Shown piece by piece: positions 1 through 8,523 of a DNA stretch of 64,000 nt (its first letter is position 1; each line of letters starts with the position of its first letter). The notes beneath the pieces were generated by a model. It searched no databases. It saw nothing but the letters and a program-made list of their open reading frames with translations, and was not told the origin of the DNA. Origin of the DNA: Oscillospiraceae bacterium. GTDB taxonomy: Bacteria; Bacillota; Clostridia; Oscillospirales; Acutalibacteraceae. The stretch covers positions 32,238-96,237 of the forward strand of contig SVQH01000008.1 in assembly GCA_015065425.1 (NCBI GenBank), given 5' to 3'. The translations under genes and the position numbers were made by a program.

Positions 1-1
1 T

Positions 2-304
2 CCTGATAATAAATTTATAAAAATTGTTTGCAAAGAAAGAAAAATAGACGCTGAACTTTTAGTTGCAGTGTATTCGGTTCCTGAATCGGGTCAGAATTAT
101 GTTTTTGAATTCAGAAATGAAACAGACCGTGAAGATGACGATCTCAGAAGAGTCTATCTTATTAACGAAAAAGGAAAGATAACTTCTGTCGCGGCGGTTG
201 ACGGCAAGGAAAAGGAGAATATATCTTCTATTGAAAACTGGTTCAGTATGAATGTACTTATTAAAGAAGTTATCTTCCCGGCTATTGAAAAAGACCTCAG
301 ATAA
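2..304 (+). CDS. C-terminal part of an unrecognised protein (cut by window edge)
   Basis: An open frame runs from the window edge to a TAA at 302-304, giving about 100 residues. A GTG at 68 lies inside the frame but has no ribosome binding site, and the frame is open upstream, so the true start is outside the window. The visible part is charged and soluble, with no membrane segment and no motif I recognise. It ends about 215 bases before the promoter of the S10 operon and is probably a separate transcription unit. Function unknown. Confidence 0.6.
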   Translation, partial: PDNKFIKIVCKERKIDAELLVAVYSVPESGQNYVFEFRNETDREDDDLRRVYLINEKGKITSVAAVDGKEKENISSIENWFSMNVLIKEVIFPAIEKDLR

Positions 305-339
305 TTTGATTAACCCGGCTGCGTGTTGAAATTTTTACT

Positions 340-360
340 AACCTGATAAAGCAGGTTTTG
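340..360 (+). terminator. Weak hairpin after the first gene
   Basis: AACCTG (340-345) pairs with CAGGTT (352-357) around a six-base loop and is followed by only two T residues before a G. This is a poor intrinsic terminator, but it is the only candidate between the partial gene and the S10 promoter. The rest of 361-519 is AT-rich and I see nothing else in it. Confidence 0.25.
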
Positions 361-519
361 AAAAATGGTAAATAAAAGCGGAAATGAACAGTAAAGCATT
401 AAAAAATGAATAAAAAACAATAATATACAGCAGTTATGCAATAAAATATGAATAAATTTACATGGTGCAAAGCTGATAAAAAAAATAGCAGATTTTACGA
501 AAAATTTTTCAAAAAATTG

Positions 520-548
520 TTGCATTTTACAGAAAAGTGTGTTAGAAT
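520..548 (+). promoter_or_regulatory. Sigma-A promoter of the S10-spc-alpha supercluster
   Basis: TTGCAT (520-525), a 17-base spacer and TAGAAT (543-548) give a good vegetative promoter, preceded by an AT-rich upstream region. Transcription should start near 555, leaving a leader of roughly 318 nt before rpsJ. No other comparably good promoter was seen before rpoA, so the whole cluster may depend on it. Confidence 0.7.
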
Positions 549-554
549 ACACGA

Positions 555-872
555 GTGCTTTAATGGATTGGGTAAATTATGCCCATTTCAGACAAAGCTG
601 ATGTGCGATGATACGGAAGGTGGCTACGCATGACGTAGGGAATTTCCGTGGAGTATGTCCGATTAAAAAACCGGGCGAAGTATGACCGTTCAAGGGGGAA
701 ATCTGTGCCTTAACCGGATTTCCGTTGCCCTTTTGCGGCGAAAATTTCTGAAAATGAGTCCGGAATAGCTTGCGAATATTCCGGATTTAAAAAATGGAAG
801 GTGCGAACAACCCGGCACCGTGTAGAAATTTTCAACTTAAGCAGCCCGCCAAATTTCTAAGGAGGCGTTCCC
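555..872 (+). ncRNA. Structured 5' leader of the S10 operon, candidate r-protein autoregulatory element
   Basis: The leader holds a series of stem-loops: ACGGAA/TTCCGT (613-618/644-649) enclosing CTACG/CGTAG (624-628/634-638); AAGGG+GGAAAT against ATTTCC+CCCTT (692-702/718-732); TCCGGAATA/TATTCCGGA (759-767/777-785); and GGTGC/GCACC (800-804/815-819). AGAAATTT (824-831) can pair with AAATTTCT at 742-749 or with an identical copy at 851-858. The second pairing abuts the AAGGAGG (859-865) of rpsJ. In E. coli, L4 binds the S10 leader. Whether this clostridial leader binds L4 or another protein is inference. Confidence 0.55.
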
Positions 873-1187
873 ATGGCAGTTAAGGAAAAAATCAGAATCA
901 GACTTAAGGGCTACGATCATTCACTCGTAGACAAAGCAGCGGAAAGAATCGTTGAAACAGCAAAGCGTACAGGTGCTCAGGTTTCAGGTCCCGTACCGCT
1001 TCCCACAGAGAAGGAAGTTGTTACTATCCTTCGTGCTGTTCACAAGTATAAGGATTCCCGTGAACAGTTTGAGCAGAGAACCCACAAGAGACTCATTGAT
1101 ATTATCAGACCCTCAGCAAAGACTGCTGAAGCTCTGACAAATCTTGAGCTTCCCGCCGGCGTTGATATCGAAATCAAAATGATGTGA
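873..1187 (+). CDS. rpsJ: 30S ribosomal protein S10
   Basis: 104 residues, the normal length for S10 (uS10). The N-terminal [15 protein letters not shown], the central [16 protein letters not shown] and the C-terminal [12 protein letters not shown] are family hallmarks. It sits in the head of the small subunit, and its loop is also the NusB partner in antitermination. The start is fixed by AAGGAGG at 859-865, eight bases before the ATG. It is the first gene of the supercluster, directly behind the structured leader, and is followed by a 93-base structured spacer before rplC. Confidence 0.98.
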   Translation: MAVKEKIRIRLKGYDHSLVDKAAERIVETAKRTGAQVSGPVPLPTEKEVVTILRAVHKYKDSREQFEQRTHKRLIDIIRPSAKTAEALTNLELPAGVDIEIKMM

Positions 1188-1280
1188 TTTCGGTTGGCTA
1201 TAGACAACCGCAGAGGTTGCCAGGCACCGCAGGTCAAGTCGGCACCAAGCCGACCAATAATCTGAAGGAGGAAAAACAAA
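1188..1280 (+). ncRNA. Structured rpsJ-rplC intercistronic RNA
   Basis: This 93-base spacer is GC-rich and folds well. It contains the hairpin CAACC/GGTTG (1205-1209/1215-1219) and a hairpin TCGGC/GCCGA (1239-1243/1249-1253). The segment GCCGACC (1249-1255) can instead pair with GGTTGGC (1192-1198) to close the whole element. The two pairings exclude each other, and the element ends about 10 bases before the AAGGAGG of rplC. This suggests translational control of rplC, which I infer from pairing alone. Confidence 0.45.
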
Positions 1281-1916
1281 ATGCAAAAAGGTCTTATCGG
1301 TAAGAAGATTGGCATGACTCAGCTTTTTGACGAAAAGGGAAATGTTATTCCCGTAACAGTTCTTGAAGTTGGTCCTTGTGCAGTCGTACAGAAGAAGACA
1401 ACAGAGAAGGACGGCTATAATGCTGTTCAGCTCGGATTCGGCGACATGAAAGTAAACCGCGTAAACAAGCCCATGAAGGGACATTTCGCAAAGGCTGATG
1501 TTGCCCCCAAGAAAGTTCTCAAGGAGTTCAGACTCGCTGACACTGACTCAGTAAACGTAGGCGATATCATCAAGGCTGACGTATTTGCAGCAGGTGAGAA
1601 GGTTGACGTTTGCGGCACAAGTAAGGGTAAGGGTTATGCAGGTGCCATCAAGAGATGGAACTTCGGCAGACTTAAAGAAACACACGGTACCGGTCCCGTA
1701 GCAAGACATCAGGGTTCAATGGGTGCATGCTCTGACCCCTCAAGAGTTTTTAAGGGAAAGAAGATGCCCGGTCATCTCGGTGCTGAAAAGGTCACAGTTC
1801 AGAATCTGGACGTAGTTAAGGTAGATGCAGAAAACAATCTTATCGCTGTAAAGGGTGCTGTACCCGGTGCAAAGGGCGGTTACATTGTTATCACAAATGC
1901 CGTTAAGAAAGCGTAA
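1281..1916 (+). CDS. rplC: 50S ribosomal protein L3
   Basis: 211 residues, typical of bacterial L3 (uL3), one of the first proteins to bind 23S rRNA and a neighbour of the peptidyl transferase centre. It begins with [24 protein letters not shown]. The extended loop near residues 120-160 ([14 protein letters not shown], then [14 protein letters not shown]) and VTVQNLDVV near 175 are diagnostic. AAGGAGG lies at 1265-1271. The gene follows a structured spacer and is 14 bases before rplD. Confidence 0.98.
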   Translation: MQKGLIGKKIGMTQLFDEKGNVIPVTVLEVGPCAVVQKKTTEKDGYNAVQLGFGDMKVNRVNKPMKGHFAKADVAPKKVLKEFRLADTDSVNVGDIIKADVFAAGEKVDVCGTSKGKGYAGAIKRWNFGRLKETHGTGPVARHQGSMGACSDPSRVFKGKKMPGHLGAEKVTVQNLDVVKVDAENNLIAVKGAVPGAKGGYIVITNAVKKA

Positions 1917-1930
1917 GGGAGGAATAGAAG

Positions 1931-2554
1931 ATGCCTAAAATTGACGTATTAAATATGGCTGGTGCTAAGGTATCCGAACTTGAGCTTTGCGAAAGCATAT
2001 TCGCTATTGAGCCCAATACTTCGGCTATGCACATCGCAGTTGTAAATTATCTCGCAAATCAGCGTCAGGGAACTCAGTCTACTCTCACTCGCTCTGAAGT
2101 ATCAGGCGGCGGAAAGAAGCCTTGGAGACAGAAAGGAACCGGTCGTGCAAGACAGGGTTCAACAAGAGCCCCTCAGTGGTATCACGGCGGTATTGCTCAC
2201 GGTCCCAAGCCCCGTAGCTACAGATTTGAAATCAATAAGAAAGTTAAGAGACTTGCTCTCAAGTCTGCTCTTTCTTCTAAGGTTGCAGCAAGCGAAATGA
2301 TCGTTCTTGACGAATTCAAGCTTGATGCTATCAAGACAAAGGAAGTTGTTAATGTTCTTACAGCTGTTAAGGCTGCAAAGAAGACACTTATCGTTCTTCC
2401 TGAAAAGAATGATGTAATCTATCGCAGTGCTCGTAACATCGAAGGCGTTAACGTTACATTTGTTAACACTCTCAATGTTTATGACATCCTTAACTGCGAC
2501 AGCATCGTAGTTTCAAAGGATGCGGTAGCAAAGATTGAGGAGGTTTATGCATAA
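1931..2554 (+). CDS. rplD: 50S ribosomal protein L4
   Basis: 207 residues. The basic internal loop (GGGKKPWRQKGTGRARQGS and the following WYHGGIAHGPKPRSY, about residues 56-100) reaches into the exit tunnel in L4 (uL4) and identifies the family. In E. coli this protein represses its own operon through the S10 leader, so it is the first candidate ligand for the leader at 555-872. The gene overlaps the rplW start by one base (TAATG), implying translational coupling. Confidence 0.98.
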   Translation: MPKIDVLNMAGAKVSELELCESIFAIEPNTSAMHIAVVNYLANQRQGTQSTLTRSEVSGGGKKPWRQKGTGRARQGSTRAPQWYHGGIAHGPKPRSYRFEINKKVKRLALKSALSSKVAASEMIVLDEFKLDAIKTKEVVNVLTAVKAAKKTLIVLPEKNDVIYRSARNIEGVNVTFVNTLNVYDILNCDSIVVSKDAVAKIEEVYA

Positions 2555-2850
2555 TGAGTAAGTTCGCACAGGATATAATCCTCAAGCCGGTAGTTACCGA
2601 AGAAAGCATGATGGCAACAGCTTATAAGAAGTATACCTTCGTAGTTGCCAAGGATGCAAATAAAATTGAAATCGCCAAGGCTGTTGAAGAGCTTTTCGGT
2701 GTTAAGGTTGACAAGGTCAACACAATGAATGTTCGTGGTCATTTACGTCGTTACGGCCGTTTTGAAGGCTACAAGCCCTCATGGAAAAAGGCAGTTGTAA
2801 CTCTTACTGAAGACTCCAAGACAATCGAGTTCTTTGACGGTATGTTCTAA
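2554..2850 (+). CDS. rplW: 50S ribosomal protein L23
   Basis: 98 residues. DIILKPVVTEESM at the start and YTFVVAKDANKIEIAKAVEELFGVKVDKVNTMN in the middle are typical of L23 (uL23), which lies at the tunnel exit and docks SRP, trigger factor and SecYEG. Its ATG uses the last A of the rplD stop, so the two are coupled; the binding site GAGGAGG-like run lies within the end of rplD. It is followed by a 98-base structured spacer. Confidence 0.98.
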   Translation: MSKFAQDIILKPVVTEESMMATAYKKYTFVVAKDANKIEIAKAVEELFGVKVDKVNTMNVRGHLRRYGRFEGYKPSWKKAVVTLTEDSKTIEFFDGMF

Positions 2851-2856
2851 TAGACC

Positions 2857-2904
2857 TTCCGGACAGCGATGTATGGTTTAGCCAGGCCGCTAAACTCTCC
2901 GGAA
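2857..2904 (+). ncRNA. Nested stem-loop between rplW and rplB
   Basis: TTCCGGA (2857-2863) pairs perfectly with TCCGGAA (2898-2904). Inside it GTTTAG (2876-2881) pairs with CTAAAC (2890-2895) around an eight-base CCAGGCCG loop. No T-tract follows, so it is not an intrinsic terminator. It lies 44 bases before rplB in a cluster where most spacers are only 10-25 bases, which suggests RNA processing or L2-linked control. Confidence 0.45.
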
Positions 2905-2948
2905 TCGAACACAATTTTTTCAAAATTATGAAAGGCGTGTGAAATAAA

Positions 2949-3782
2949 ATGGCTATAAAAGTCTATAAGCCGACAACAAACGGTCGCCGTAACATGTCTA
3001 CAACAGACTACTCTCAGTTGTCTAAGGTTGCTCCCGAAAGAAGCCTCCTTGAACCCCTCAAGAAGACTTCCGGCAGAAACAGCTACGGCAGAATCACCGT
3101 ACGTCATCACGGCGGCGGTAACCGTCAGAAGTACAGAGTAATCGATTTTAAGAGAAACAAGATCGATATGCCCGCAACAGTACTCACTCTTGAATACGAT
3201 CCCAACCGTTCAGCATTTATTGCACTCATCCAGTATGAGGACGGCGTTAAGAATTATATCATTGCTCCCTCAGGCCTTAAGGTCGGAGACACAGTTGTTG
3301 CAGGTCCTTCTGCTGACATCAAGACAGGTAATGCTCTTCCTCTTGTGAATATCCCCACAGGTACATTCATTCACAATGTAGAACTTTATCCCGGTCGCGG
3401 CGGTCAGCTTGCAAGAAGTGCAGGTAACGCAGCACAGCTTATGGCTAAGGAAGGTAAGTATGCTCTCCTTCGTCTTCCCTCAGGTGAACTTCGTAATGTT
3501 CCCGTTGAATGTATGGCTACTATCGGTACTGTAGGTAACGAAGACCACATTAATGTTAAAGTCGGTAAGGCAGGCCGTACCCGTCACATGGGTATCCGTC
3601 CCACAGTCCGCGGTTCTGTTATGAACCCCTGTGATCACCCTCACGGCGGTGGTGAAGGTAAGTCCCCCATCGGTCGTCCCGGTCCTGTTACTCCCTGGGG
3701 CAAGCCCGCTCTCGGTTATAAGACTCGTGCAAAGCATAAGCGTTCAGATAAGCTTATCGTAAGACGCGCTAATGCTAAATAA
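2949..3782 (+). CDS. rplB: 50S ribosomal protein L2
   Basis: 277 residues, standard length for L2 (uL2), which supports subunit joining and peptidyl transferase centre assembly. It opens with [35 protein letters not shown] lies near residue 50, and the C-terminal [20 protein letters not shown] carries the conserved histidine near the active centre. The ribosome binding site is GAAAGGCGTG before the ATG. rpsS follows after 20 bases. Confidence 0.98.
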   Translation: MAIKVYKPTTNGRRNMSTTDYSQLSKVAPERSLLEPLKKTSGRNSYGRITVRHHGGGNRQKYRVIDFKRNKIDMPATVLTLEYDPNRSAFIALIQYEDGVKNYIIAPSGLKVGDTVVAGPSADIKTGNALPLVNIPTGTFIHNVELYPGRGGQLARSAGNAAQLMAKEGKYALLRLPSGELRNVPVECMATIGTVGNEDHINVKVGKAGRTRHMGIRPTVRGSVMNPCDHPHGGGEGKSPIGRPGPVTPWGKPALGYKTRAKHKRSDKLIVRRANAK

Positions 3783-3802
3783 ACGGAAAGGAGCAATAAA
3801 TA

Positions 3803-4084
3803 ATGGGCAGAAGTGTTAAAAAAGGACCTTTCGTGCAGCCTAAGCTTCTCGAAAGAGTCATTAAAATGAATGAAAAGGGCGAAAAAATCGTTCTTAAGAC
3901 CTGGAGCCGCAGCTCCACAATCTTCCCTGATTTTGTTGGTCACACCTTTGCCGTTCATGACGGACGTAAGCACGTTCCGGTTTATGTAACAGAAGATATG
4001 GTTGGTCACAAATTAGGTGAATTTGCTCCTACAAGAACCTTCAAAGGTCATGCAGGATCCAAGACATCAAATAACGGTAAATAA
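3803..4084 (+). CDS. rpsS: 30S ribosomal protein S19
   Basis: 93 residues. It begins [19 protein letters not shown] and contains [31 protein letters not shown], the core of S19 (uS19), which binds 16S rRNA in the head and contacts S13 and the A-site finger. An AAAGGAG motif lies nine bases before the ATG. Spacing to rplB and rplV is about 20 bases on each side, consistent with co-transcription. Confidence 0.98.
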   Translation: MGRSVKKGPFVQPKLLERVIKMNEKGEKIVLKTWSRSSTIFPDFVGHTFAVHDGRKHVPVYVTEDMVGHKLGEFAPTRTFKGHAGSKTSNNGK

Positions 4085-4103
4085 GCCGAAAGGAGTGTAA
4101 ACA

Positions 4104-4439
4104 ATGGAAGCAAGAGCAAAAGCGACTTTTGAGCGTATAGCTCCCCGTAAGGTTAAGCTCGTTCTCGACCTTATAAGAAATAAGCCCGCTGAAGAAGCTA
4201 TGGCAATCCTTAAGTTCACACCCAAGGCTGCGTGTGAACCCGTTGCAAAGCTTCTTAAATCCGCTATGGCAAATGCGGAAAACAATTACGATATGGATGT
4301 TACAAGACTTTATGTTGCAGAATGTTCTGTTTCTCAGGGTCCCACTCTTAAGAGAATAAGACCCAGAGCTCACGGCAGAGCTTTCAGAATAAACAAGAAG
4401 ACATCACACATCAACCTTGTACTCAAGGAAATGGAATAA
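4104..4439 (+). CDS. rplV: 50S ribosomal protein L22
   Basis: 111 residues. The start ([26 protein letters not shown]) and the C-terminal beta-hairpin region ([25 protein letters not shown]) match L22 (uL22). The hairpin lines the exit tunnel opposite L4. AAAGGAG precedes the ATG. It lies in the usual order rpsS-rplV-rpsC. Confidence 0.98.
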   Translation: MEARAKATFERIAPRKVKLVLDLIRNKPAEEAMAILKFTPKAACEPVAKLLKSAMANAENNYDMDVTRLYVAECSVSQGPTLKRIRPRAHGRAFRINKKTSHINLVLKEME

Positions 4440-4460
4440 TCGGGGAGGAGGAATTAAACA

Positions 4461-5132
4461 ATGGGACAGAAAATTAATCCTACCGGTTTAAGAATCGGTG
4501 TCATTAAGGATTGGGAATCTCGCTGGTATGCAGGTAAGTCCACTTTCGGCGATACTCTTGTTGCTGACTACAATGTTCGTGAGTATCTCCTTAACGCACT
4601 CAATTCCGCAGGCGTTCCCAAAATCGAAATTGAGCGTGATCCCAAGAGAGTCCGCATCAACATCCACTGTGCAAAGCCCGGTATGGTTATCGGTAAGGGC
4701 GGTGCAGAAATCGAAAAGATAAAAGCAACTTGCAAAAAGATGCTCGGTGAAAACAAGGATGTATTCATCAACATCATCGAAATCAAGCAGCCCGATCTCA
4801 ATGCTCAGCTTGTAGCAGAAAAGATCGCTATGCAGCTTGAAAAGAGAGTATCCTTCCGTCGTGCAGTTAAGCAGGCAATCGGCAGCACAATGAGACTTGG
4901 TGCAGCAGGTATCAAGATTCAGTGCGGCGGCAGACTCGGCGGTGCAGAAATTGCTCGTTCCGAGACATATAAAGAAGGTACTATTCCGCTTCAGACAATC
5001 AGAGCTGACATTGACTACGGCTTTGCTGAAGCAAAGACAACCTACGGCCGTATCGGCGTAAAGGTTTGGATATACAAGGGTGAAGTTCTTCACGAAGCAA
5101 CACCTAAGAAAAGAAGAGACAGGAGGGCTTAA
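4461..5132 (+). CDS. rpsC: 30S ribosomal protein S3
   Basis: 223 residues. It starts [23 protein letters not shown] and has a type II KH domain ([15 protein letters not shown], about residues 75-90) and the basic C-terminal [12 protein letters not shown] typical of S3 (uS3), part of the mRNA entry channel helicase. GGGGAGGAGG lies before the ATG. rplP begins two bases after its stop. Confidence 0.98.
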   Translation: MGQKINPTGLRIGVIKDWESRWYAGKSTFGDTLVADYNVREYLLNALNSAGVPKIEIERDPKRVRINIHCAKPGMVIGKGGAEIEKIKATCKKMLGENKDVFINIIEIKQPDLNAQLVAEKIAMQLEKRVSFRRAVKQAIGSTMRLGAAGIKIQCGGRLGGAEIARSETYKEGTIPLQTIRADIDYGFAEAKTTYGRIGVKVWIYKGEVLHEATPKKRRDRRA

Positions 5133-5134
5133 AA

Positions 5135-5560
5135 ATGTTATTGCCTAAGCGCGTTAAATACCGCAGACAGCAGAGAGGTCGTCTCAAAGGCGCTGCACAT
5201 CGCGGCAATACTGTTACCTACGGCAATTTTGGCCTTGTAGCACTTGAGCCCGCATGGATCACCTCAAATCAGATCGAAGCAGCCCGTATCGCTATGACAA
5301 GATACATCAAGCGTGGCGGTCAGGTCTGGATAAAGATTTTCCCCGACAAGCCCATCACAGAGAAGCCTGCTGAAACCCGAATGGGTTCAGGTAAAGGTTC
5401 ACCTGAATACTGGGTAGCAGTTGTTAAGCCCGGCAGAGTTATGTTTGAAATCGCCGGTGTTGAAGAAACAGTAGCAAGAGAAGCTATGCGTCTTGCTGCA
5501 AACAAACTTCCCATTAAGTGTAAGTTTGTAACTAAGGAAGAACAGGGTGGTGAGTCATAA
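5135..5560 (+). CDS. rplP: 50S ribosomal protein L16
   Basis: 141 residues. [18 protein letters not shown] at the start, the central [17 protein letters not shown] and [21 protein letters not shown] are hallmarks of L16 (uL16), which helps position tRNA in the A site. Its binding site GGAGG lies inside the end of rpsC, and its stop overlaps the rpmC start (TAATG), so three genes are tightly coupled. Confidence 0.98.
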   Translation: MLLPKRVKYRRQQRGRLKGAAHRGNTVTYGNFGLVALEPAWITSNQIEAARIAMTRYIKRGGQVWIKIFPDKPITEKPAETRMGSGKGSPEYWVAVVKPGRVMFEIAGVEETVAREAMRLAANKLPIKCKFVTKEEQGGES

Positions 5561-5763
5561 TGAAAGCCAGTGAAATCAGAAAGATGTCCGCTGCGGAGTT
5601 GGATGCTAAGCTCCTTGAACTTAAGGATGAACTTTTTAAGCTGCGCTTCCAGCAGGCCATCAACCAGCTCGAAAACCCCATGCGTATCAGCGCCGTTAAG
5701 AAGGACATCGCAAGAGTACTCACAGTACGCAGAGATGTAGAACTTCACGGTAAGGATGCTTAA
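5560..5763 (+). CDS. rpmC: 50S ribosomal protein L29
   Basis: 67 residues, all helical, with the L29 (uL29) pattern [31 protein letters not shown] followed by NPMRISAVKKDIARVLTV. It sits beside L23 at the tunnel exit. It overlaps the rplP stop by one base and is 19 bases ahead of rpsQ. Confidence 0.97.
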   Translation: MKASEIRKMSAAELDAKLLELKDELFKLRFQQAINQLENPMRISAVKKDIARVLTVRRDVELHGKDA

Positions 5764-5782
5764 GACAGGGAGGACAGAGTAA

Positions 5783-6037
5783 ATGGAAAGAAATTTAAGA
5801 AAGACCCGTGTCGGCATTGTAACAAGTGATAAGATGGATAAGACCGTAGTTGTTTCTGTAAAGGACAAGGTAAGACATCCTCTTTATAACAAGATCGTTA
5901 ATCATACCATCAAGCTTAAAGCTCATGATGAAAAGAACGAGTGCGGCATTGGTGACCGTGTATTACTGATGGAAACCCGTCCTCTCTCCAAAGATAAGAG
6001 ATGGCGTGTGGTTGAAATCATCGAGAAAGCAAAATAA
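5783..6037 (+). CDS. rpsQ: 30S ribosomal protein S17
   Basis: 84 residues with the OB-fold signature of S17 (uS17): [43 protein letters not shown] and [16 protein letters not shown]. It binds early to the 5' domain of 16S rRNA. A GGGAGG site precedes the ATG, and rplN follows 12 bases after the stop. Confidence 0.98.
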   Translation: MERNLRKTRVGIVTSDKMDKTVVVSVKDKVRHPLYNKIVNHTIKLKAHDEKNECGIGDRVLLMETRPLSKDKRWRVVEIIEKAK

Positions 6038-6049
6038 GGAGGCACATTC

Positions 6050-6418
6050 ATGATTCAGCAGCAGACTTTACTCAAAGTCGCCGATAATACCGGTGCTAAG
6101 GAGCTTATGTGCATCCGTGTACTTGGTGGTACAGGCAGAAAGTATGCCAATATCGGTGATGTTGTAGTCGCTTCTGTTAAGAAGGCTACACCCGGCGGCG
6201 TTGTTAAAAAGGGTGACGTCGTTAAGGCAGTTATCGTTCGTTCTGCAAAGGGCGTAAGAAGAGATGACGGCACATACATCCGTTTCGATGAGAACGCAGC
6301 TGTTATTATTAAGGAAGATAAGAACCCCAGAGGTACACGTATCTTTGGACCGGTAGCAAGAGAGCTTCGTGATAAGGATTATTCCAAGATCCTCAGCCTC
6401 GCTCCCGAAGTACTTTAA
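6050..6418 (+). CDS. rplN: 50S ribosomal protein L14
   Basis: 122 residues, the invariant length of L14 (uL14). It starts [27 protein letters not shown] and contains [25 protein letters not shown] and [17 protein letters not shown]. It forms an intersubunit bridge and is a target of the RsfS silencing factor. AAGGAGG lies at 6036-6042 region before the ATG. Confidence 0.98.
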   Translation: MIQQQTLLKVADNTGAKELMCIRVLGGTGRKYANIGDVVVASVKKATPGGVVKKGDVVKAVIVRSAKGVRRDDGTYIRFDENAAVIIKEDKNPRGTRIFGPVARELRDKDYSKILSLAPEVL

Positions 6419-6433
6419 TCGGAGGTGCGAAGA

Positions 6434-6757
6434 ATGAGTAAGAAAGTTCATGTAAAAACCGGCGATACCGTTATTGTTATCAACGGCAAGGACAGAGGCA
6501 AGACCGGCAAGGTTATGGCAGTTTCTCCTTCCGAAGGCAAGGTAATCGTTGAAGGTGTAAATATCGTATCCAAGCATGTTAAACCCAGAAAGATGGGCGA
6601 AGCAGGCGGTATCATCAAGGCAGAAAGTGCTCTTTACGCAGATAAGGTTCAGCTTGTTTGCCCCAAATGCAAAAAGGCTGTAAGAGTTGGACATGTTATC
6701 AACGAAAAAGGCAACAAAGTACGCGTTTGCAAGAAGTGCAATGCACATATTGACTAA
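6434..6757 (+). CDS. rplX: 50S ribosomal protein L24
   Basis: 107 residues from the ATG at 6434. An in-frame GTG at 6425 lies inside the GGAGGTG binding site and is rejected as the start. The N-terminal KOW domain (KVHVKTGDTVIVINGKDRGKTGKV) and VEGVNIVSKHVKP identify L24 (uL24), an assembly initiator. The C-terminal part has two CxxC pairs (CPKC and CKKC), giving a zinc-ribbon-like tail as in many Firmicutes L24 proteins. Confidence 0.97.
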   Translation: MSKKVHVKTGDTVIVINGKDRGKTGKVMAVSPSEGKVIVEGVNIVSKHVKPRKMGEAGGIIKAESALYADKVQLVCPKCKKAVRVGHVINEKGNKVRVCKKCNAHID

Positions 6758-6776
6758 TTAAGGGAGGACAACAAAA

Positions 6777-7316
6777 ATGGCAAGACTTAAGACAATGTAC
6801 AATGCTGACGTTGCTCCCGCACTTATGAAGAAATTCAACTATAAGAGTGTTATGCAGATTCCCAAGATTGATAAGGTTGTTATCAATGTTGGCTGCGGTG
6901 AAGCACGTGATAACCCCAAGGCAGTTGACGCTATCGTAGGCGATATCGGTAAAATTACCGGTCAGAAGCCCGTAGTTTGCCTTGCTAAGAAATCAGTCGC
7001 TAACTTTAAGCTTCGTGAGGGTATGCCCAACGGTGTTAAAGTTACTCTCAGAGGCGAAAGAATGTATGAGTTCCTTGACAGACTCTTCAATCTCGCTCTC
7101 CCCAGAGTTCGTGACTTCAGAGGCATCAACCCCAACTCCTTCGACGGCAGAGGTAACTATTCTCTCGGCGTAAAGGAACAGCTCATTTTCCCTGAAATTG
7201 AGTATGACAAGATCGATAAGGTTCGCGGTATGGATATTTGTATCGTTACAACCGCTGCTACCGATGAAGAAGCAAGAGAGCTCCTTTCACTTATGGGCGC
7301 TCCCTTCGCAAAATAA
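6777..7316 (+). CDS. rplE: 50S ribosomal protein L5
   Basis: 179 residues. [15 protein letters not shown] near residue 30, the [16 protein letters not shown] stretch and [24 protein letters not shown] are diagnostic of L5 (uL5), which binds 5S rRNA and contacts S13 and P-site tRNA. A GGGAGG site lies before the ATG. rpsN follows after 12 bases. Confidence 0.98.
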   Translation: MARLKTMYNADVAPALMKKFNYKSVMQIPKIDKVVINVGCGEARDNPKAVDAIVGDIGKITGQKPVVCLAKKSVANFKLREGMPNGVKVTLRGERMYEFLDRLFNLALPRVRDFRGINPNSFDGRGNYSLGVKEQLIFPEIEYDKIDKVRGMDICIVTTAATDEEARELLSLMGAPFAK

Positions 7317-7328
7317 GGAGGGGTAAAA

Positions 7329-7514
7329 ATGGCAAAGACATCAATGAAAGTTAAGCAGGCAAGACCTGCCAAATATTCAACCAGAGCTTATAACAGATGC
7401 AAGATTTGCGGTAGACCCCACGCTTATTTGCGTAAATACGGTGTATGCCGTATCTGCTTCAGAGAACTTGCACATGCCGGACAGATTCCCGGTGTTAAGA
7501 AAGCAAGCTGGTAA
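7329..7514 (+). CDS. rpsN: 30S ribosomal protein S14, zinc-binding type Z
   Basis: 61 residues, the short zinc form of S14 (uS14). Four cysteines (C24, C27, C40, C43 in RCKICGRPH and VCRICF) form the zinc site. This is the constitutive zinc-dependent form; no zinc-free paralogue is seen in the window. AGGAGGGG lies before the ATG. Confidence 0.98.
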   Translation: MAKTSMKVKQARPAKYSTRAYNRCKICGRPHAYLRKYGVCRICFRELAHAGQIPGVKKASW

Positions 7515-7545
7515 TTAGAGCTTAAAGCAAAAGGAGGTTTACGGT

Positions 7546-7944
7546 ATGCAGATTACCGATCCCATCGCTGATATGCTTACAAGAATAAGAAACGCTAATT
7601 CTGCTAAGCATGACACAGTTTCTGTTCCTGCTTCTAACATGAAGAAGGCTATAGCTCAGATTCTTGTGGACGAGGGTTATATAAAGAGTTTCAAGGTAAT
7701 TGAGGACGGCAAGCAGGGCGTTATCGAAATCGCTCTCAAGTACGGTCCCAATAAGAGCCAGGTACTTCTTGGCTTACGCAGAGTTTCAAAGCCCGGTCTG
7801 CGTATATACACTGATTGCGAGAATATGCCCAAGGTTATGAAAGGCCTCGGCATTGCAATTCTCTCAACTTCCAAGGGCATTATGACAGATAAGGATGCAC
7901 GCAAAGCTAATGTAGGCGGCGAAGTCCTTGCATTTATTTGGTAA
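7546..7944 (+). CDS. rpsH: 30S ribosomal protein S8
   Basis: 132 residues with [28 protein letters not shown] at the start and the C-terminal [34 protein letters not shown], the RNA-binding signature of S8 (uS8). In E. coli S8 represses the spc operon by binding within rplE mRNA. AAAGGAGG precedes the ATG. Confidence 0.98.
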   Translation: MQITDPIADMLTRIRNANSAKHDTVSVPASNMKKAIAQILVDEGYIKSFKVIEDGKQGVIEIALKYGPNKSQVLLGLRRVSKPGLRIYTDCENMPKVMKGLGIAILSTSKGIMTDKDARKANVGGEVLAFIW

Positions 7945-7959
7945 GGAGGAACACAAGGG

Positions 7960-8505
7960 ATGTCACGTATAGGCAGATTACCCATTACTGTTCCGGCCGG
8001 TGTTGACGTTAATATTGACGGCAACAATGTTACTGTAAAAGGTGCAAAGGGTACACTTACCGGAACATTCAACAGCAATATGACAATCACTCTTGACGGC
8101 GGCGTAGTTACTGTTACCCGTCCCAATGACCAGAAAGAGAACAGAGCTCTTCACGGTCTTACAAGAACTCTTATTGCTAACATGATCGAAGGCGTTAGCA
8201 ACGGCTTCAAGAAAGAGCTCGAAATCGTAGGTATCGGTTATCGTTGTGCTCTTCAGGGAAAAGACCTCGTTCTTAACGTTGGTTACTCACATCAGGTAAC
8301 CATGACACCTCCCGAAGGTGTAACTGTTGAGGTTCCCGCTCCCAACAAAATCATTGTAAACGGTTATGACAAGCAGAAGGTCGGACAGTTTGCAGCAGAG
8401 GTCAGAGGCGTTCGTCCTCCCGAACCCTACAAGGGCAAGGGCATCAAGTATGTTGATGAAGTTGTTCGCCGTAAAGAAGGTAAAGCCGGTAAGGGCGGCA
8501 AATAA
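7960..8505 (+). CDS. rplF: 50S ribosomal protein L6
   Basis: 181 residues, two tandem L6 (uL6) folds. [30 protein letters not shown] is the N-terminal signature, and [24 protein letters not shown] is the C-terminal one. It contacts the sarcin-ricin region. AAGGAGG precedes the ATG by about ten bases; rplR follows after 18 bases. Confidence 0.98.
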   Translation: MSRIGRLPITVPAGVDVNIDGNNVTVKGAKGTLTGTFNSNMTITLDGGVVTVTRPNDQKENRALHGLTRTLIANMIEGVSNGFKKELEIVGIGYRCALQGKDLVLNVGYSHQVTMTPPEGVTVEVPAPNKIIVNGYDKQKVGQFAAEVRGVRPPEPYKGKGIKYVDEVVRRKEGKAGKGGK

Positions 8506-8523
8506 TAACAGGAGGATACTTTT

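Noticed and set aside
310-552. Minus-strand reading frame of about 80 codons opposite the S10 promoter
   Set aside because: Hydrophobic, AT-driven translation with no binding site; it overlaps a good plus-strand promoter.
448-633. Plus-strand reading frame running across the S10 promoter into the leader
   Set aside because: It spans the -35 and -10 boxes and a structured RNA leader, and has no ribosome binding site.
4488-5093. Long minus-strand frame of 201 codons inside rpsC
   Set aside because: Mirror of a highly conserved gene, Cys/Leu-rich, no binding site. The same holds for the frames opposite rplB, rplN, rplV and rpoA.
6425-6433. Earlier GTG start for rplX
   Set aside because: The codon is part of the GGAGGTG binding site; the ATG at 6434 gives the standard L24 N-terminus.
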